From an uncultured Formosa sp. (GTDB lineage: Bacteria; Bacteroidota; Bacteroidia; Flavobacteriales; Flavobacteriaceae), in assembly GCA_902516685.1 (NCBI GenBank), contig CABXZJ010000006.1, forward strand, positions 1-44,533: DNA of 44,533 nucleotides. The letters run 5' to 3'. The position numbers and the translations under genes were made by a program. How positions within the stretch are numbered: position 1 is the stretch's first letter; each line of letters opens with the position of its first letter. The notes beneath the pieces were generated by a model. That model was not told the origin of the DNA. It ran no database searches and saw only the letters and a program-made list of their open reading frames with translations. This document shows positions 26,249 to 35,066 of the stretch, piece after piece.

Positions 26249-27046
26249 TTGAACCCATTTTCACAAAAAGACTTTATTATTACTTTTTTGTTTCTTTCAA
26301 CAATAACTATTGCACAGACACGTGAAATTTCTGGAAACATTTTAGCAAGTGAAAGTGTGGAGGGCATACATGTTATCAACAGAACATCATACCGATATTC
26401 TACCTCCGATACAAATGGGGTTTTTAAAATTCAAGCAAAACTTTCTGACACCCTATATTTTTCATCTGTTCAATATATACCTAAAACAATTATAGTTTCC
26501 TCTGAAATGATTAAAAACAATTCAATAATAGTTCAACTTGAAGATTCAATAACTGCACTAAATGAAGTAACTATAGGAAATATTTTAACTGGTGATTTAA
26601 AGTCTGACATAAATAATTCAAACTCCGAACGTCCTTTGAATTTTTATGATTTAGGAATTCCTGGTTACACAGGACTTAGAAAAACTCAAATTGAAAATAG
26701 ACTTGATGAAGCAGACGCTGGTAGGTTCATATATTGGGGAATTCCTACCCCACAATTTAATTTATGGAAAATCTTAAACCGTTTTACTGGCCGTACTAAA
26801 CGTTTAATTCGAGACGTTAAAACAGAAAAAACCAGAACTATTTTGACCCATATTAAAGAAGTTGTTGGTCCAGAACTGTTCAAATACTATGATCTTCCCG
26901 AAAACCTTAAATCAGAGTTTTACTATTCATGTACTGATGATGAAAACTTTTATATACGTTGTACTAACAGAAGTGATGTTGAGATTCTTCAATTTTTAGA
27001 AGAAAAATTAATTGAATTTAAGATTAATATTTCTTCTGAAAATTAA
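26249..27046 (+). CDS. Secreted protein with carboxypeptidase-like regulatory domain
   Basis: 265 aa from a proposed TTG start at 26249. The first in-frame ATG, at 26153, lies inside pepE and would give an unlikely N-terminus. From the TTG a normal signal peptide results (FIITFLFLSTITIAQ). The beta-sandwich that follows (REISGNILASESVEGIHVINRTS to SSVQYIPKTIIV) resembles the CarbopepD-regulatory-like domain common in Bacteroidota; residues after about 120 match nothing I know. No TonB receptor plug or barrel follows. Function unknown. tatA starts 24 bp downstream. Confidence 0.75.
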   Translation: MNPFSQKDFIITFLFLSTITIAQTREISGNILASESVEGIHVINRTSYRYSTSDTNGVFKIQAKLSDTLYFSSVQYIPKTIIVSSEMIKNNSIIVQLEDSITALNEVTIGNILTGDLKSDINNSNSERPLNFYDLGIPGYTGLRKTQIENRLDEADAGRFIYWGIPTPQFNLWKILNRFTGRTKRLIRDVKTEKTRTILTHIKEVVGPELFKYYDLPENLKSEFYYSCTDDENFYIRCTNRSDVEILQFLEEKLIEFKINISSEN

Positions 27047-27070
27047 AAAAATACTTTTTATATTTACTGA

Positions 27071-27355
27071 ATGATTAATTTACCGCCACTTTTTATAAGT
27101 ACTACTGAAATTGTTTTTATACTTTTTATTGTTGTTATTATTTTTGGTGCTGATAAAATACCCGACATTGCCAAGGGTATGGGTAAAGGAATGCGTACAT
27201 TAAAAAATGCTACAAATGACATCAAGGGAGAGATTAAACGTAGTGTCAATAATCAGGGGATTGACACAAATATTACTGATGAAGTTTCAGAAGAAATAAA
27301 CAAAGTAAAAGATAAAATGGCCGATTTAGCAGGTTCGATTCGCCGTGAATTATAA
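27071..27355 (+). CDS. tatA: Sec-independent translocase subunit TatA/TatE
   Basis: Pore-forming subunit of the twin-arginine translocase, which exports folded proteins. It is 94 aa with the classic layout: a short membrane helix at about residues 9-23 (EIVFILFIVVIIF), the hinge motif FGADKIPDIAKGMGKGM, and an amphipathic helix, followed by a charged tail. The FG-x-x-x-x-P hinge is diagnostic. Whether it acts as TatA or TatB cannot be decided by sequence alone; TatA is favoured by length. tatC is not in the window. It is convergent with the O-methyltransferase, 2 bp apart. Confidence 0.93.
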   Translation: MINLPPLFISTTEIVFILFIVVIIFGADKIPDIAKGMGKGMRTLKNATNDIKGEIKRSVNNQGIDTNITDEVSEEINKVKDKMADLAGSIRREL

Positions 27356-27357
27356 TA

Positions 27358-28002
27358 TTATTTTTTGATACTGATTGTTAGACCATCTCTTATTGGTAGT
27401 AATATAGTATTAAGACGCGAGTCTTCTTTTAACAGCCGGTTGTATTTTAAAAGTGTTTTTGTTGAGATGTCTAATTGGTCAACTGTAGGTTCAATTACTT
27501 TTCCACTCCATAGAACATTGTCAGACAAGATAACTCCTTTTGAATTGATTTTGTCAATAATTTGATGAAAATAATTCACATAATTTGGCTTATCGGCATC
27601 TATAAATACCAAATCAAATTTGATGTTTAACATAGGAATAATTTCTGAGGCTTGACCAGTATATTGATGAATTTGTTGACCAAAACCAGATCGGTCAAAA
27701 AATCTCCTTTGTAAATTTACTAACTCTTCATTGTAATCGATGGTATGGAGCTCTCCATCTTCATCAAGACCCTCAGCTAGGCACAAGGCTGAATAGCCAG
27801 TAAATGTTCCAAGTTCTAAAATTTTTTTTGGACGAATTAACTTTGAGATAGTACTTAATACTCGCCCTTGAAAATGGCCACTAATCATTCGAGGCTGAAC
27901 TACTTTTTGATATGTCTCACGGGTTAAAGCTCTAAGCAGGGGTGGTTCTTCATCTGAGTGGTTTAAAACATAATCATCTAATTTATCAGAAATAAAATGC
28001 AT
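27358..28002 (-). CDS. O-methyltransferase, class I, COMT-like (family 3)
   Basis: 214 aa SAM-dependent O-methyltransferase of the caffeoyl-CoA/catechol type. Motifs: ILELGTFTGYSALCLAEGL for SAM, the acidic strand end HTIDYNEE, FDLVFIDADKPNY with the metal-binding Asp, and SDNVLWSGKV with the second metal pair. Its ATG overlaps the ACMSD stop by one base, so it is likely read from the kynurenine operon message. Substrates of the family are catechols and similar ortho-hydroxy aromatics, and 3-hydroxyanthranilate or 3-hydroxykynurenine would be plausible, but this is inference. Alternatively it may pair with tatA by ancestry rather than with the pathway. Confidence 0.88.
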   Translation of the reverse strand: MHFISDKLDDYVLNHSDEEPPLLRALTRETYQKVVQPRMISGHFQGRVLSTISKLIRPKKILELGTFTGYSALCLAEGLDEDGELHTIDYNEELVNLQRRFFDRSGFGQQIHQYTGQASEIIPMLNIKFDLVFIDADKPNYVNYFHQIIDKINSKGVILSDNVLWSGKVIEPTVDQLDISTKTLLKYNRLLKEDSRLNTILLPIRDGLTISIKK

Positions 28003-29084
28003 TATCCTATGATCTTTTGAGTTAAATCATTTATCTTTTTTTGATCTTTTCCGTATATCCAACAAAGAACGTTGTCTTCCCAAATATCATTATATTGCTT
28101 TTGTGTTATAAGCTTTTGGTCTTTAGCTAGGTCTAACAACTTACCTGGATATGAGGACTGTGCTTCGCTTTCCATTTCACCCAAAGGATATGGGTCGTCT
28201 AAGCCCATTATAACTTGATCACTTCCTTGACGTTTTAACATTAAATCGAAAGAACCAGTATCATGAACTAAAGTGTCGAAGTAAATATTACTGTGTCCTA
28301 CTGCTTTTCTAGGATGAGTTTTCCCCTCAAATAAATCAGGACGCCCGTCAAAACCTTGAATCCGTCTACCTAAATTCATTTGTGCCATTTGCCCTCCGTG
28401 AGCAAAACAAGTTCTAATGTTTGGGTAACGTTCTTGCATTCCATTTAGGGTGTAAAAGTGATATGCATCTCCGCATTGTGCCAGCATCCAAATAAGATGA
28501 AAACGCCATGAAGTGTTCTCGAGTTTAATCATTTTATCTCCGTCATAAGGATGAATTTCGATTGCCAATTTATAATGATTTGCAAGTTCAAAAATAGGAT
28601 CGTTTTGACTATCAAAAACGCTTCGCCATTGGCCAACACTGTCCATAAAGTGAGTAGGTAAACACAATACATTCAGACTAAGTTCTTCAACACAGCGTTC
28701 AATTTCCCACAAAGCACCTTGTATAAATCCAGGGTGAACTACAAATCCACATGTAAATTTTGAAGCATGATTTTGTTGAATCTGAGCATTAAAATCATTT
28801 TGGAAGCGTAATGCTTTTTTCATTATTTCCAACTGCAAACCATTGCCATAGAGTTGAGATAAGTTTAGGACAACTGCATGGTCAATTTTATTTTCATCCA
28901 TCCATTCTAGTTTTTCATTGAGAAAAAAGCTAGAATGGGTAACAGGACGACTCCATCCTTTTTGCAGCATATGTTTACGCTCATCATCAACCCAAAAAAT
29001 TTCTTTATCTTTCATAAACTGAGGAATCTCTTCAGGATATGGAAGTAGGTGTGAGTGGCCATTAATGCGAAGTTTTCGTTTCAA
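28002..29084 (-). CDS. 2-amino-3-carboxymuconate-6-semialdehyde decarboxylase (ACMSD)
   Basis: Zinc amidohydrolase-superfamily decarboxylase that converts ACMS to 2-aminomuconate-6-semialdehyde, steering 3-hydroxyanthranilate carbon away from quinolinate. The 360 aa protein has the metal pair H-S-H (His10, His12) in INGHSHLLPYP. Further ligand candidates are His in AIEIHPYDGD, His in CFAHGGQMAQMN, and Asp in MGLDDPYPLGE. The start is TTG at 29084, since no ATG is near and the family begins at this point. It follows the HAO gene by 9 bp. Context with HAO and AMSDH makes the call strong. Confidence 0.92.
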   Translation of the reverse strand: MKRKLRINGHSHLLPYPEEIPQFMKDKEIFWVDDERKHMLQKGWSRPVTHSSFFLNEKLEWMDENKIDHAVVLNLSQLYGNGLQLEIMKKALRFQNDFNAQIQQNHASKFTCGFVVHPGFIQGALWEIERCVEELSLNVLCLPTHFMDSVGQWRSVFDSQNDPIFELANHYKLAIEIHPYDGDKMIKLENTSWRFHLIWMLAQCGDAYHFYTLNGMQERYPNIRTCFAHGGQMAQMNLGRRIQGFDGRPDLFEGKTHPRKAVGHSNIYFDTLVHDTGSFDLMLKRQGSDQVIMGLDDPYPLGEMESEAQSSYPGKLLDLAKDQKLITQKQYNDIWEDNVLCWIYGKDQKKINDLTQKIIG

Positions 29085-29093
29085 GAAGAAATA

Positions 29094-29627
29094 TTATTTA
29101 TTGTAGAATTTTTTATCAATCTCCATTATTTCACCTGTTTTTGGGCAAGTTCTTAATTTTTCACTAGAGTAAAATCTTTTAAAAACAGGAATAAAATCTT
29201 TCTCTATATTAGTTAACGTAAAATATTCTTCATAAAGCAACTCATTTGCAGTGTCTGAAAACCATAGTAAACCATCTTTTTGATTTTTTTTTCTTTTCCT
29301 TTCAACTACCAAGCCAATAGACCCCTTAGATCTTACTGGTGAATGTGGGATTTTGGCTGGTAAAAGAAACATCTCTCCTGCACTAATTGGAACTTCAACG
29401 AGCTTACCATTTTGTTGTGTTTTTACAACGATATCCCCTTCAATTTGATAAAAAAGTTCTTCTGTTTCATTGTAATGATAATCTTTTCTAGCGTTCGGCC
29501 CAGCAACAATCATTACAATATAATCCTCCGACTCGACATATAGATTTTTATTACCAACAGGGGGCTTTAATAAATGTCTGTTATCATCAATCCATTTCTG
29601 TAAATTAAAAGGTTTTTTTATTTCCAT
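29094..29627 (-). CDS. 3-hydroxyanthranilate 3,4-dioxygenase
   Basis: Cupin Fe(II) ring-cleaving dioxygenase producing ACMS. From the ATG at 29627 (177 aa; an upstream TTG at 29639 was rejected) the iron ligands fall at His51, Glu57 and His95, with Arg47, Arg99 and Glu110 for substrate, matching bacterial HAO numbering. Bacterial homologues carry a second, rubredoxin-like C-terminal iron site with four cysteines. Here three are replaced (Ser124, Ala127, Thr164) and only Cys161 remains, so that site is lost. Catalysis should not depend on it. It lies between an SDR gene (57 bp gap) and ACMSD. Confidence 0.95.
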   Translation of the reverse strand: MEIKKPFNLQKWIDDNRHLLKPPVGNKNLYVESEDYIVMIVAGPNARKDYHYNETEELFYQIEGDIVVKTQQNGKLVEVPISAGEMFLLPAKIPHSPVRSKGSIGLVVERKRKKNQKDGLLWFSDTANELLYEEYFTLTNIEKDFIPVFKRFYSSEKLRTCPKTGEIMEIDKKFYNK

Positions 29628-29684
29628 ATTTTTTTTCAATATTTAATTATTCTTCAACAAGTTAAGAATTTATAGTACATAAAA

Positions 29685-30467
29685 TTATAAAGATTTTGTT
29701 CGACCTCCGTCTACAGGAATATTAACTCCATTGATATAACTTGCCGCTTCACTTGCTAAAAATACAACAGTGTTTGCAGTTTCTTTAGGTTTTGCAAATC
29801 GTTTGGCAGGCGTATAATTTTTCATCAATTTTACCATTTCTTCAAAAGATCTGTTAGTTTTTTTCGCTTTTTCTTCTATTATTTCGTTTAGGCGTGCTGT
29901 TTCAGTAAAGCCTGGTAATATATTGTTTACGGTTATACCAAAAGCACCTAATTCAAAAGATAAAGTTTTACTCCAGTTACCAACCGCATTACGGATTGTA
30001 TTACTTACGCCTAAACCTTCAATAGGTTCTTTAACAGAAGTTGAAATAATATTAATAATACGACCATAACCTTCAGATTTCATATAAGGAACAAGTAGTT
30101 GTGTCAAAACATGATTACATTTTAAATGCATGGTGAATGCTGATTCAAATTGTTGCAAAGTAGCATTAATAATTGAACCACTTCTTGGTCCTCCTGTGTT
30201 ATTGATTAAAATATGAAAACCTGGATTTGTATTTATATAATCAGAAACACTTAATTGGAGTTCTTCAATTTTGGAAAAATCTGCAACAATATAATCATGA
30301 ACTGCAGTTTTAGGTAGTTCTGATAAAACGAGTTTAAGTTTTGCTTCGTTTCTTGCTAAAAGTGTAACTTTTACACCTTCATTAGCTAGGGCTATGGCAG
30401 CAGCACGGCCAATTCCTTGGGTACTTCCACAGACAAGCGCAACTTTATTTTTTAAATTTAATTCCAT
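29685..30467 (-). CDS. SDR-family protein with non-canonical active site
   Basis: 260 aa short-chain dehydrogenase/reductase fold. The cofactor motif is intact (G-S-T-Q-G-I-G, 14-20), as are LINNTGGP (88-95) and the catalytic Ser142 region IINIISTS. The YxxxK catalytic pair is replaced by S-N-T-I-R (155-159), so both Tyr and Lys are missing. This resembles the ketoacyl-ACP reductase-like SDR subgroup known to lack a perfect tetrad. Its place in the middle of the kynurenine operon implies a pathway role, but no step in the known pathway needs an SDR. Reduction of a semialdehyde or enoyl intermediate is speculative. AMSDH is 6 bp upstream. Confidence 0.85.
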   Translation of the reverse strand: MELNLKNKVALVCGSTQGIGRAAAIALANEGVKVTLLARNEAKLKLVLSELPKTAVHDYIVADFSKIEELQLSVSDYINTNPGFHILINNTGGPRSGSIINATLQQFESAFTMHLKCNHVLTQLLVPYMKSEGYGRIINIISTSVKEPIEGLGVSNTIRNAVGNWSKTLSFELGAFGITVNNILPGFTETARLNEIIEEKAKKTNRSFEEMVKLMKNYTPAKRFAKPKETANTVVFLASEAASYINGVNIPVDGGRTKSL

Positions 30468-30473
30468 ATTATT

Positions 30474-31919
30474 TTATTCATAATTAATACATACGTTTTT
30501 TGTTTCAGTAAAAAAGCGTAGAACCTCAAAACCACCTTCTCGACCTAATCCAGAAGATTTTTGCCCTCCAAAAGGGGTGCGTAAATCTCGTTGCATCCAA
30601 GTATTTATCCATATAATACCAACATCTAAATGCTGTGAAAAATACATGCTTCTCTTTAAATTATTAGTCCACACCGTGGCCGAAAGGCCATACTTTACAT
30701 CATTGGCCATTTCCAAAACTTCGCTATCATTATTAAATGGCATTAAAGTGACTACAGGTCCGAAAATTTCTTCTTGATTTAGCAAGCACTCATTAGACGA
30801 AACTTCAATAACAGTGGGCTCAAGATAATAACCATTTTGAGCATTTTTAAACGAGACTTTTTGACCGCCACACAAAACTTTAGAATCAGATTTATTTGTA
30901 GACATGATGTATCCCAATACTTTATCGAGATGAGCTTTGGATACAATGGCGCCTATATCAGTATCTTTATTGGAAGGTAGTCCAATCTTTAATTGGGATA
31001 CTTTTTTTATAAAATCTATTTTGAATTTCTCATAAATAGAAGATTCTACAAAAATTCGACTACCACATAAGCAGATTTGTCCTTGGTTTGAAAAAGAGGA
31101 CTTTATGGTTGTCGTAAGCATTTTATTATAATCGCAATCAGCGAAAATAATATTTGGATTTTTACCACCTAATTCCAATGATAATTTTTTAAACATTGGC
31201 GCGGCAGTTTTAGCAATATGCGCTCCTGTTTTACTGCCTCCTGTGAAAGAAATAGCTTTGATATATGGGTGTTCTACTATGGCCTGGCCTGTACTTATTC
31301 CTAATCCATGAACTATGTTTAGAACCCCTTTTGGAAGTCCTGCTTTGTTGCATATTTCACCTAATAGAAAGGCAGTGTAGGGAGTTACTTCGCTAGGTTT
31401 AGCAACGACACAATTTCCCGCGGCTAGTGCTGGGGCTATTTTCCAAGTAAATAAATACAATGGTAAATTCCAGGGTGATATGCAGCCGACAACCCCAAGA
31501 GGTTGTCTTAACGTATAATTGACGTTTTGTTGCGAAATTTGGTCATGACTCTCGCTGTAGAATTGTGTAATGGCCTGGCTAAAAAATTTAAAATTATGAG
31601 CCGCTCTAGGAATGTCAACTTCGCTTGCTAGACTTATAGGTTTACCATTATCCATACTCTCTGCAGCGGCTAATGATTCTAAATTATCTTCAATCAACTC
31701 GCCTATTTTAGATAAAATATAACTGCGTCGACCTACAGAAACTTTAGACCAGTTATGGAACGCTTTTTCAGCAGCCTCATAAGCTTTTTGTACGTCTTGG
31801 GTATTGGAATTAGGTAGTTTTCCATAAATCTCACCATTACTAGGATTTATTACTTTAAGCCAATCTTTTGTTAAAGACTCACAGTAGCTCCCATTGATGA
31901 AATTTTTTATGGTAATCAT
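30474..31919 (-). CDS. 2-aminomuconate-6-semialdehyde dehydrogenase
   Basis: NAD+-dependent aldehyde dehydrogenase (481 aa) that oxidises 2-aminomuconate semialdehyde to 2-aminomuconate. General ALDH motifs are clear: [32 protein letters not shown], catalytic Glu in LELGGKNPN, and catalytic Cys in [28 protein letters not shown] is at the C-terminus. The motifs fit AMSDH/hydroxymuconic semialdehyde dehydrogenases, and the specific substrate is inferred from the flanking genes. Its ATG overlaps the RidA stop by four bases (ATGA), showing translational coupling. Confidence 0.88.
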   Translation of the reverse strand: MITIKNFINGSYCESLTKDWLKVINPSNGEIYGKLPNSNTQDVQKAYEAAEKAFHNWSKVSVGRRSYILSKIGELIEDNLESLAAAESMDNGKPISLASEVDIPRAAHNFKFFSQAITQFYSESHDQISQQNVNYTLRQPLGVVGCISPWNLPLYLFTWKIAPALAAGNCVVAKPSEVTPYTAFLLGEICNKAGLPKGVLNIVHGLGISTGQAIVEHPYIKAISFTGGSKTGAHIAKTAAPMFKKLSLELGGKNPNIIFADCDYNKMLTTTIKSSFSNQGQICLCGSRIFVESSIYEKFKIDFIKKVSQLKIGLPSNKDTDIGAIVSKAHLDKVLGYIMSTNKSDSKVLCGGQKVSFKNAQNGYYLEPTVIEVSSNECLLNQEEIFGPVVTLMPFNNDSEVLEMANDVKYGLSATVWTNNLKRSMYFSQHLDVGIIWINTWMQRDLRTPFGGQKSSGLGREGGFEVLRFFTETKNVCINYE

Positions 31920-32320
31920 CCTAATTTTTTATATGCAATCACTTTAATTTCAATAGCTAGGTCGGGATTAGGTAATTGGTGAACTGCCACAGTTGTTCTT
32001 GTCGGGCCGTTTTCCGAATTAAAGAATTCTGCATAGGCTGTGTTATAAGCTGCAAAATCATTCATATTAACCAAAAATGAAGTTACATCGACAACATCCT
32101 CCAGGGTGGCACCTTCATTTTCTAAATTTTTAGCGATATTTTTTAATACTTCTTTTGTTTGTATAGCAACGTCAATTTTTTTCGTTCCCATATTGTCTAA
32201 AGCTTCTGCTCCAGCAATAGTATTATTAGCTCGTCTGGAGCTAGTTCCAGACACAAATATAAAATCTCCTACACGTTTTGTGTGTGGGTAAGCGCCTCTA
32301 GGGGTTACTTTTTTACTCAT
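31916..32320 (-). CDS. RidA/YjgF-family 2-aminomuconate deaminase
   Basis: 134 aa RidA-fold trimer-forming protein, proposed to hydrolyse the amino (imine) group of 2-aminomuconate to 4-oxalocrotonate plus ammonia. Family features are the start [20 protein letters not shown], the [14 protein letters not shown] block, and the active-site arginine in [13 protein letters not shown]. RidA proteins deaminate several enamines and imines, so the named substrate rests on context between KMO and AMSDH. It follows kmo by 35 bp and overlaps the AMSDH gene by 4 bp. Confidence 0.85.
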   Translation of the reverse strand: MSKKVTPRGAYPHTKRVGDFIFVSGTSSRRANNTIAGAEALDNMGTKKIDVAIQTKEVLKNIAKNLENEGATLEDVVDVTSFLVNMNDFAAYNTAYAEFFNSENGPTRTTVAVHQLPNPDLAIEIKVIAYKKLG

Positions 32321-32355
32321 ATTTATTATGTTTCATTTAAAGGTTTTTTGATTCC

Positions 32356-33732
32356 TTAACTATTTAATATGGAATTGGTTTCAGCTTTAATTTTTTCATG
32401 GAGTTCTAATGCAGGTAGTTCCAAATTTAGTTGTTTTTTTTCAATCATATTTAAAATTGCTTTGTCTTGTGCCCGCCCAAGTAACATGGCTTGGTTGTAG
32501 CCCATGTCTTCTCTAAAGGTCACCATTGAATATTTTGAAAAATAGGTATTTGGTAAGGCAGTTTCAAGCGATATTTCTAAAGTTCTTTTTTTCTGAAATG
32601 CGGTACTTGCAACGTGGTCTTTCATTTCATGAAAATTATCGATAGCTAAATCTGCAATCCCATCTGTATCTTTTTTTCTCTTTATTTGAAATGCTTTAAA
32701 AGTTGCTTTCCAATCGCCATTATGACTATCCAAATTAGCATCTAACTCAAATACATCCTCAAAGGATGCATTCATACCTTGGCCATAAAAGGGTACAATG
32801 GCATGTGCAGCATCACCTAAAATTAAATTTTTACCTTGATATTGCCAAGGGAAACATTTAATGGTGCCAAGCGGCGACGTTGGATTTTTGAAAAATTCGG
32901 TGGTTAAATCTGGCATCAGTTCAATTGTATCTGGAAATTCTTTTGAAAAGAAGTTTTTTACTTTTTCTGCGGAATCTAAATTATTGAAATTATATTTACC
33001 ACCTTCATAAGCTAAGAATAGTGTCACTGTGAAACTTCCATCCAAGTTGGGAAGTGCAATGATCATAAAGTCACCTCTAGGCCAGATGTGTAAAGCGTTT
33101 TTCTCGGTTTGAAATTCTCCTTCTTTTGTAGCTGGAATGGTTAATTCTTTATAGCCATGTGTGAGGAAATCTTGTGAAAAACTGAATAAAAACTTACGTT
33201 TGGATAAATAACTTTTCCTAAGGGTTGATCCGGCGCCATCGGTTCCAAATATTCGGTCTGCCTCATAATCCAAGACCGTTCCATTTTTGGTGTTAGTAAA
33301 GCGCGCAATATTGTTTTCGAAATCTACAGCATCACATTTTTGATGAAATTCAAAGCTTACATTATTAAGGGCTTCTGCTTCACCAATGAGTAACGCAGTT
33401 AGTAATTCTCTAGAAATAGAATTGATATATTCACTTTTACGACCGCTATACTTTGACAATTTTGTATTTCCATTTTTATCATGAAGCATACGTCCGTACA
33501 TGGGTATAGATAGACTTTTAACTTTATTTTCCAGGCCTACCATTTTTAGAGCTTTTATTCCTCGATTAGAAAGGGCTAAATTAATGGAGCGTCCATTACT
33601 GACATCCTCTTTTCGCAAGTCTAATCGCCTTTCCATCACCTTTACATTATATCCCCTTTGTCCAAGGCGTAAAGCTAGTAGAGACCCGCAAAGACCCGCT
33701 CCTATTATTAGTATATTTTCTTCATCTTTCAT
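32356..33732 (-). CDS. kmo: Kynurenine 3-monooxygenase
   Basis: FAD aromatic hydroxylase (458 aa) that converts L-kynurenine to 3-hydroxykynurenine with NADPH and O2. Visible are the dinucleotide fold IIGAGLCGSLLALRLGQRG at the N-terminus, the NGRSINLALSNRG signature near residue 47, FGTDGAGSTLRKSYL for the NAD(P)H/FAD DG motif, and LGDAAHAIVPFYGQGMNASFED for the FAD ribityl site. These are specific to KMO. The ATG overlaps the kynU stop by four bases, so the two are coupled. Confidence 0.96.
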   Translation of the reverse strand: MKDEENILIIGAGLCGSLLALRLGQRGYNVKVMERRLDLRKEDVSNGRSINLALSNRGIKALKMVGLENKVKSLSIPMYGRMLHDKNGNTKLSKYSGRKSEYINSISRELLTALLIGEAEALNNVSFEFHQKCDAVDFENNIARFTNTKNGTVLDYEADRIFGTDGAGSTLRKSYLSKRKFLFSFSQDFLTHGYKELTIPATKEGEFQTEKNALHIWPRGDFMIIALPNLDGSFTVTLFLAYEGGKYNFNNLDSAEKVKNFFSKEFPDTIELMPDLTTEFFKNPTSPLGTIKCFPWQYQGKNLILGDAAHAIVPFYGQGMNASFEDVFELDANLDSHNGDWKATFKAFQIKRKKDTDGIADLAIDNFHEMKDHVASTAFQKKRTLEISLETALPNTYFSKYSMVTFREDMGYNQAMLLGRAQDKAILNMIEKKQLNLELPALELHEKIKAETNSILNS

Positions 33733-34997
33733 TTTAAAAGAGTTTTTAAAATAGTTATCATCCGAAAAACATCTTCAAATGAATTGTAAAATGGCGCTGG
33801 TGCACAACGTATAACACCTGGCTCTCTCCAATCGGTTATAACATTATTTTTAGTTAATTTTTCATGTAATGTTTTGTCAGTATTTTTGATTCGGATAGAC
33901 AATTGACAGCCTCTTTGCATGGGGTCTTTGGGACTAATTATTTCAACTTTTGGATTGTTAAGATTATTAATAAGATATTCTAAATAGGAGGTGAGTTGGA
34001 TTGATTTTTGCCGTAGAGCATCCATTCCCACTTCGTTAAATAAATCCAAAGAAGCCTTGATGGCAGCCATGGATAAAATAGGAGGGTTGCTGAGTTGCCA
34101 GCCCTCAGCACCTGGTATGAGATCTAAGGGCTTACGCATGTCGAAGCGGGTATCTTTATTTTGACTCCACCAGCCTGTAAAACGTTTTAAATTTCTATCA
34201 TGAGCATAACGTTCGTGTACAAAAACACCTCCTAAACTTCCAGGTCCAGCATTTAAGTACTTATAGGTACACCAGGCGGCAAAATCTACACCAGATTTAT
34301 GCAATTCAGGTTGAATATTTCCAGCGCCGTGGGCTAAGTCAATACCAACTTTACATCCTTTAGCATGACCCATTTCTGCAATTTGTTTTAGATCAAAACT
34401 TTGACCAGTATAATAATTGACCCCACCAATGAGAATTAGTGCAATTTCTTCACCTTGTTCATCAAGTATTGTTTCTAAATCCTTCATATGTAGTAAGGTT
34501 TCTCCTGTCCTTGGAGTCCATTCTGAAAGGCAAGCTTCTGGGTCATAACCATGGAATTCCAATTGACTTTGAACTGCATAGCGATCAGATGGAAAGGCAT
34601 CACTTTCGATAAGAATTTTATGGCGCTTTTCTGTGGGTCTATAAAAGGAAGCCATTAAAAAATGCAGATTGGCTGTTAGTGTGTTCATTACCACAACTTC
34701 AATGGGCTTTGCTCCTACAATTTTTGCCATACTTTCTGTCAAGAACTCGTGGTAAGGCATCCATGGGTTTTTGGCTTCGAAATGTCCTTCTACACCTAAA
34801 TTTGCCCAATCTTTCAATTCTTGATCAATGGCAGCTTTGGTAGTTTTGGGCTGAAGCCCCAAGGAGTTTCCTGTGAAATATAACCATTCATTTCCTGAAA
34901 TGTCAGTGGGGATATGAAAGGCGTTGCGGTAGTGCCTTAAAACATCCTTTTGATCTAAATTGCGTGCAAATTCAAGATGTGGTTCAAATCCAAACAA
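33729..34997 (-). CDS. kynU: Kynureninase
   Basis: PLP enzyme (422 aa) that cleaves 3-hydroxykynurenine to 3-hydroxyanthranilate and alanine. Family blocks are YFTGNSLGLQPK near residue 40, EVVVMNTLTANLHFLMASFYRP, GGVNYYTGQ, GIDLAHGAGN, and the PLP lysine in WCTYKYLNAGPGSLGG. The reading frame starts with TTG at 34997; no ATG lies nearby, and the -7 box 20 bases upstream supports a start here. It is the first gene of the kynurenine operon. Confidence 0.96.
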   Translation of the reverse strand: MFGFEPHLEFARNLDQKDVLRHYRNAFHIPTDISGNEWLYFTGNSLGLQPKTTKAAIDQELKDWANLGVEGHFEAKNPWMPYHEFLTESMAKIVGAKPIEVVVMNTLTANLHFLMASFYRPTEKRHKILIESDAFPSDRYAVQSQLEFHGYDPEACLSEWTPRTGETLLHMKDLETILDEQGEEIALILIGGVNYYTGQSFDLKQIAEMGHAKGCKVGIDLAHGAGNIQPELHKSGVDFAAWCTYKYLNAGPGSLGGVFVHERYAHDRNLKRFTGWWSQNKDTRFDMRKPLDLIPGAEGWQLSNPPILSMAAIKASLDLFNEVGMDALRQKSIQLTSYLEYLINNLNNPKVEIISPKDPMQRGCQLSIRIKNTDKTLHEKLTKNNVITDWREPGVIRCAPAPFYNSFEDVFRMITILKTLLK

Positions 34998-35017
34998 TTT
35001 TTATGTTTTGAGTTACT

Positions 35018-35025
35018 CAAATGTA
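35018..35025 (-). promoter_or_regulatory. -7 promoter box (TACATTTG) for the kynurenine operon
   Basis: Minus-strand TACATTTG ends 20 bases upstream of the kynU TTG start and fits TAnnTTTG. As the only such box I found ahead of the seven or eight tightly packed genes, it is the likely operon promoter. No regulator gene or clear operator is nearby. Confidence 0.5.
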
Positions 35026-35066
35026 GCTATTTTTCAACGATTATAAAACTCACACTCGTATGCATT

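Noticed and set aside
26185..26379. N-terminal extension of pepE to 26379
   Set aside because: It adds 65 residues unlike the family and overlaps the divergent gene; the ATG at 26184 gives the normal PepE start.
29649..29669. Small inverted repeat ATTCTT/AAGAAT with a 9-base loop between the SDR and HAO genes
   Set aside because: Six A/T-rich base pairs and no T-run; expected by chance in this composition, so not called an attenuator or terminator.
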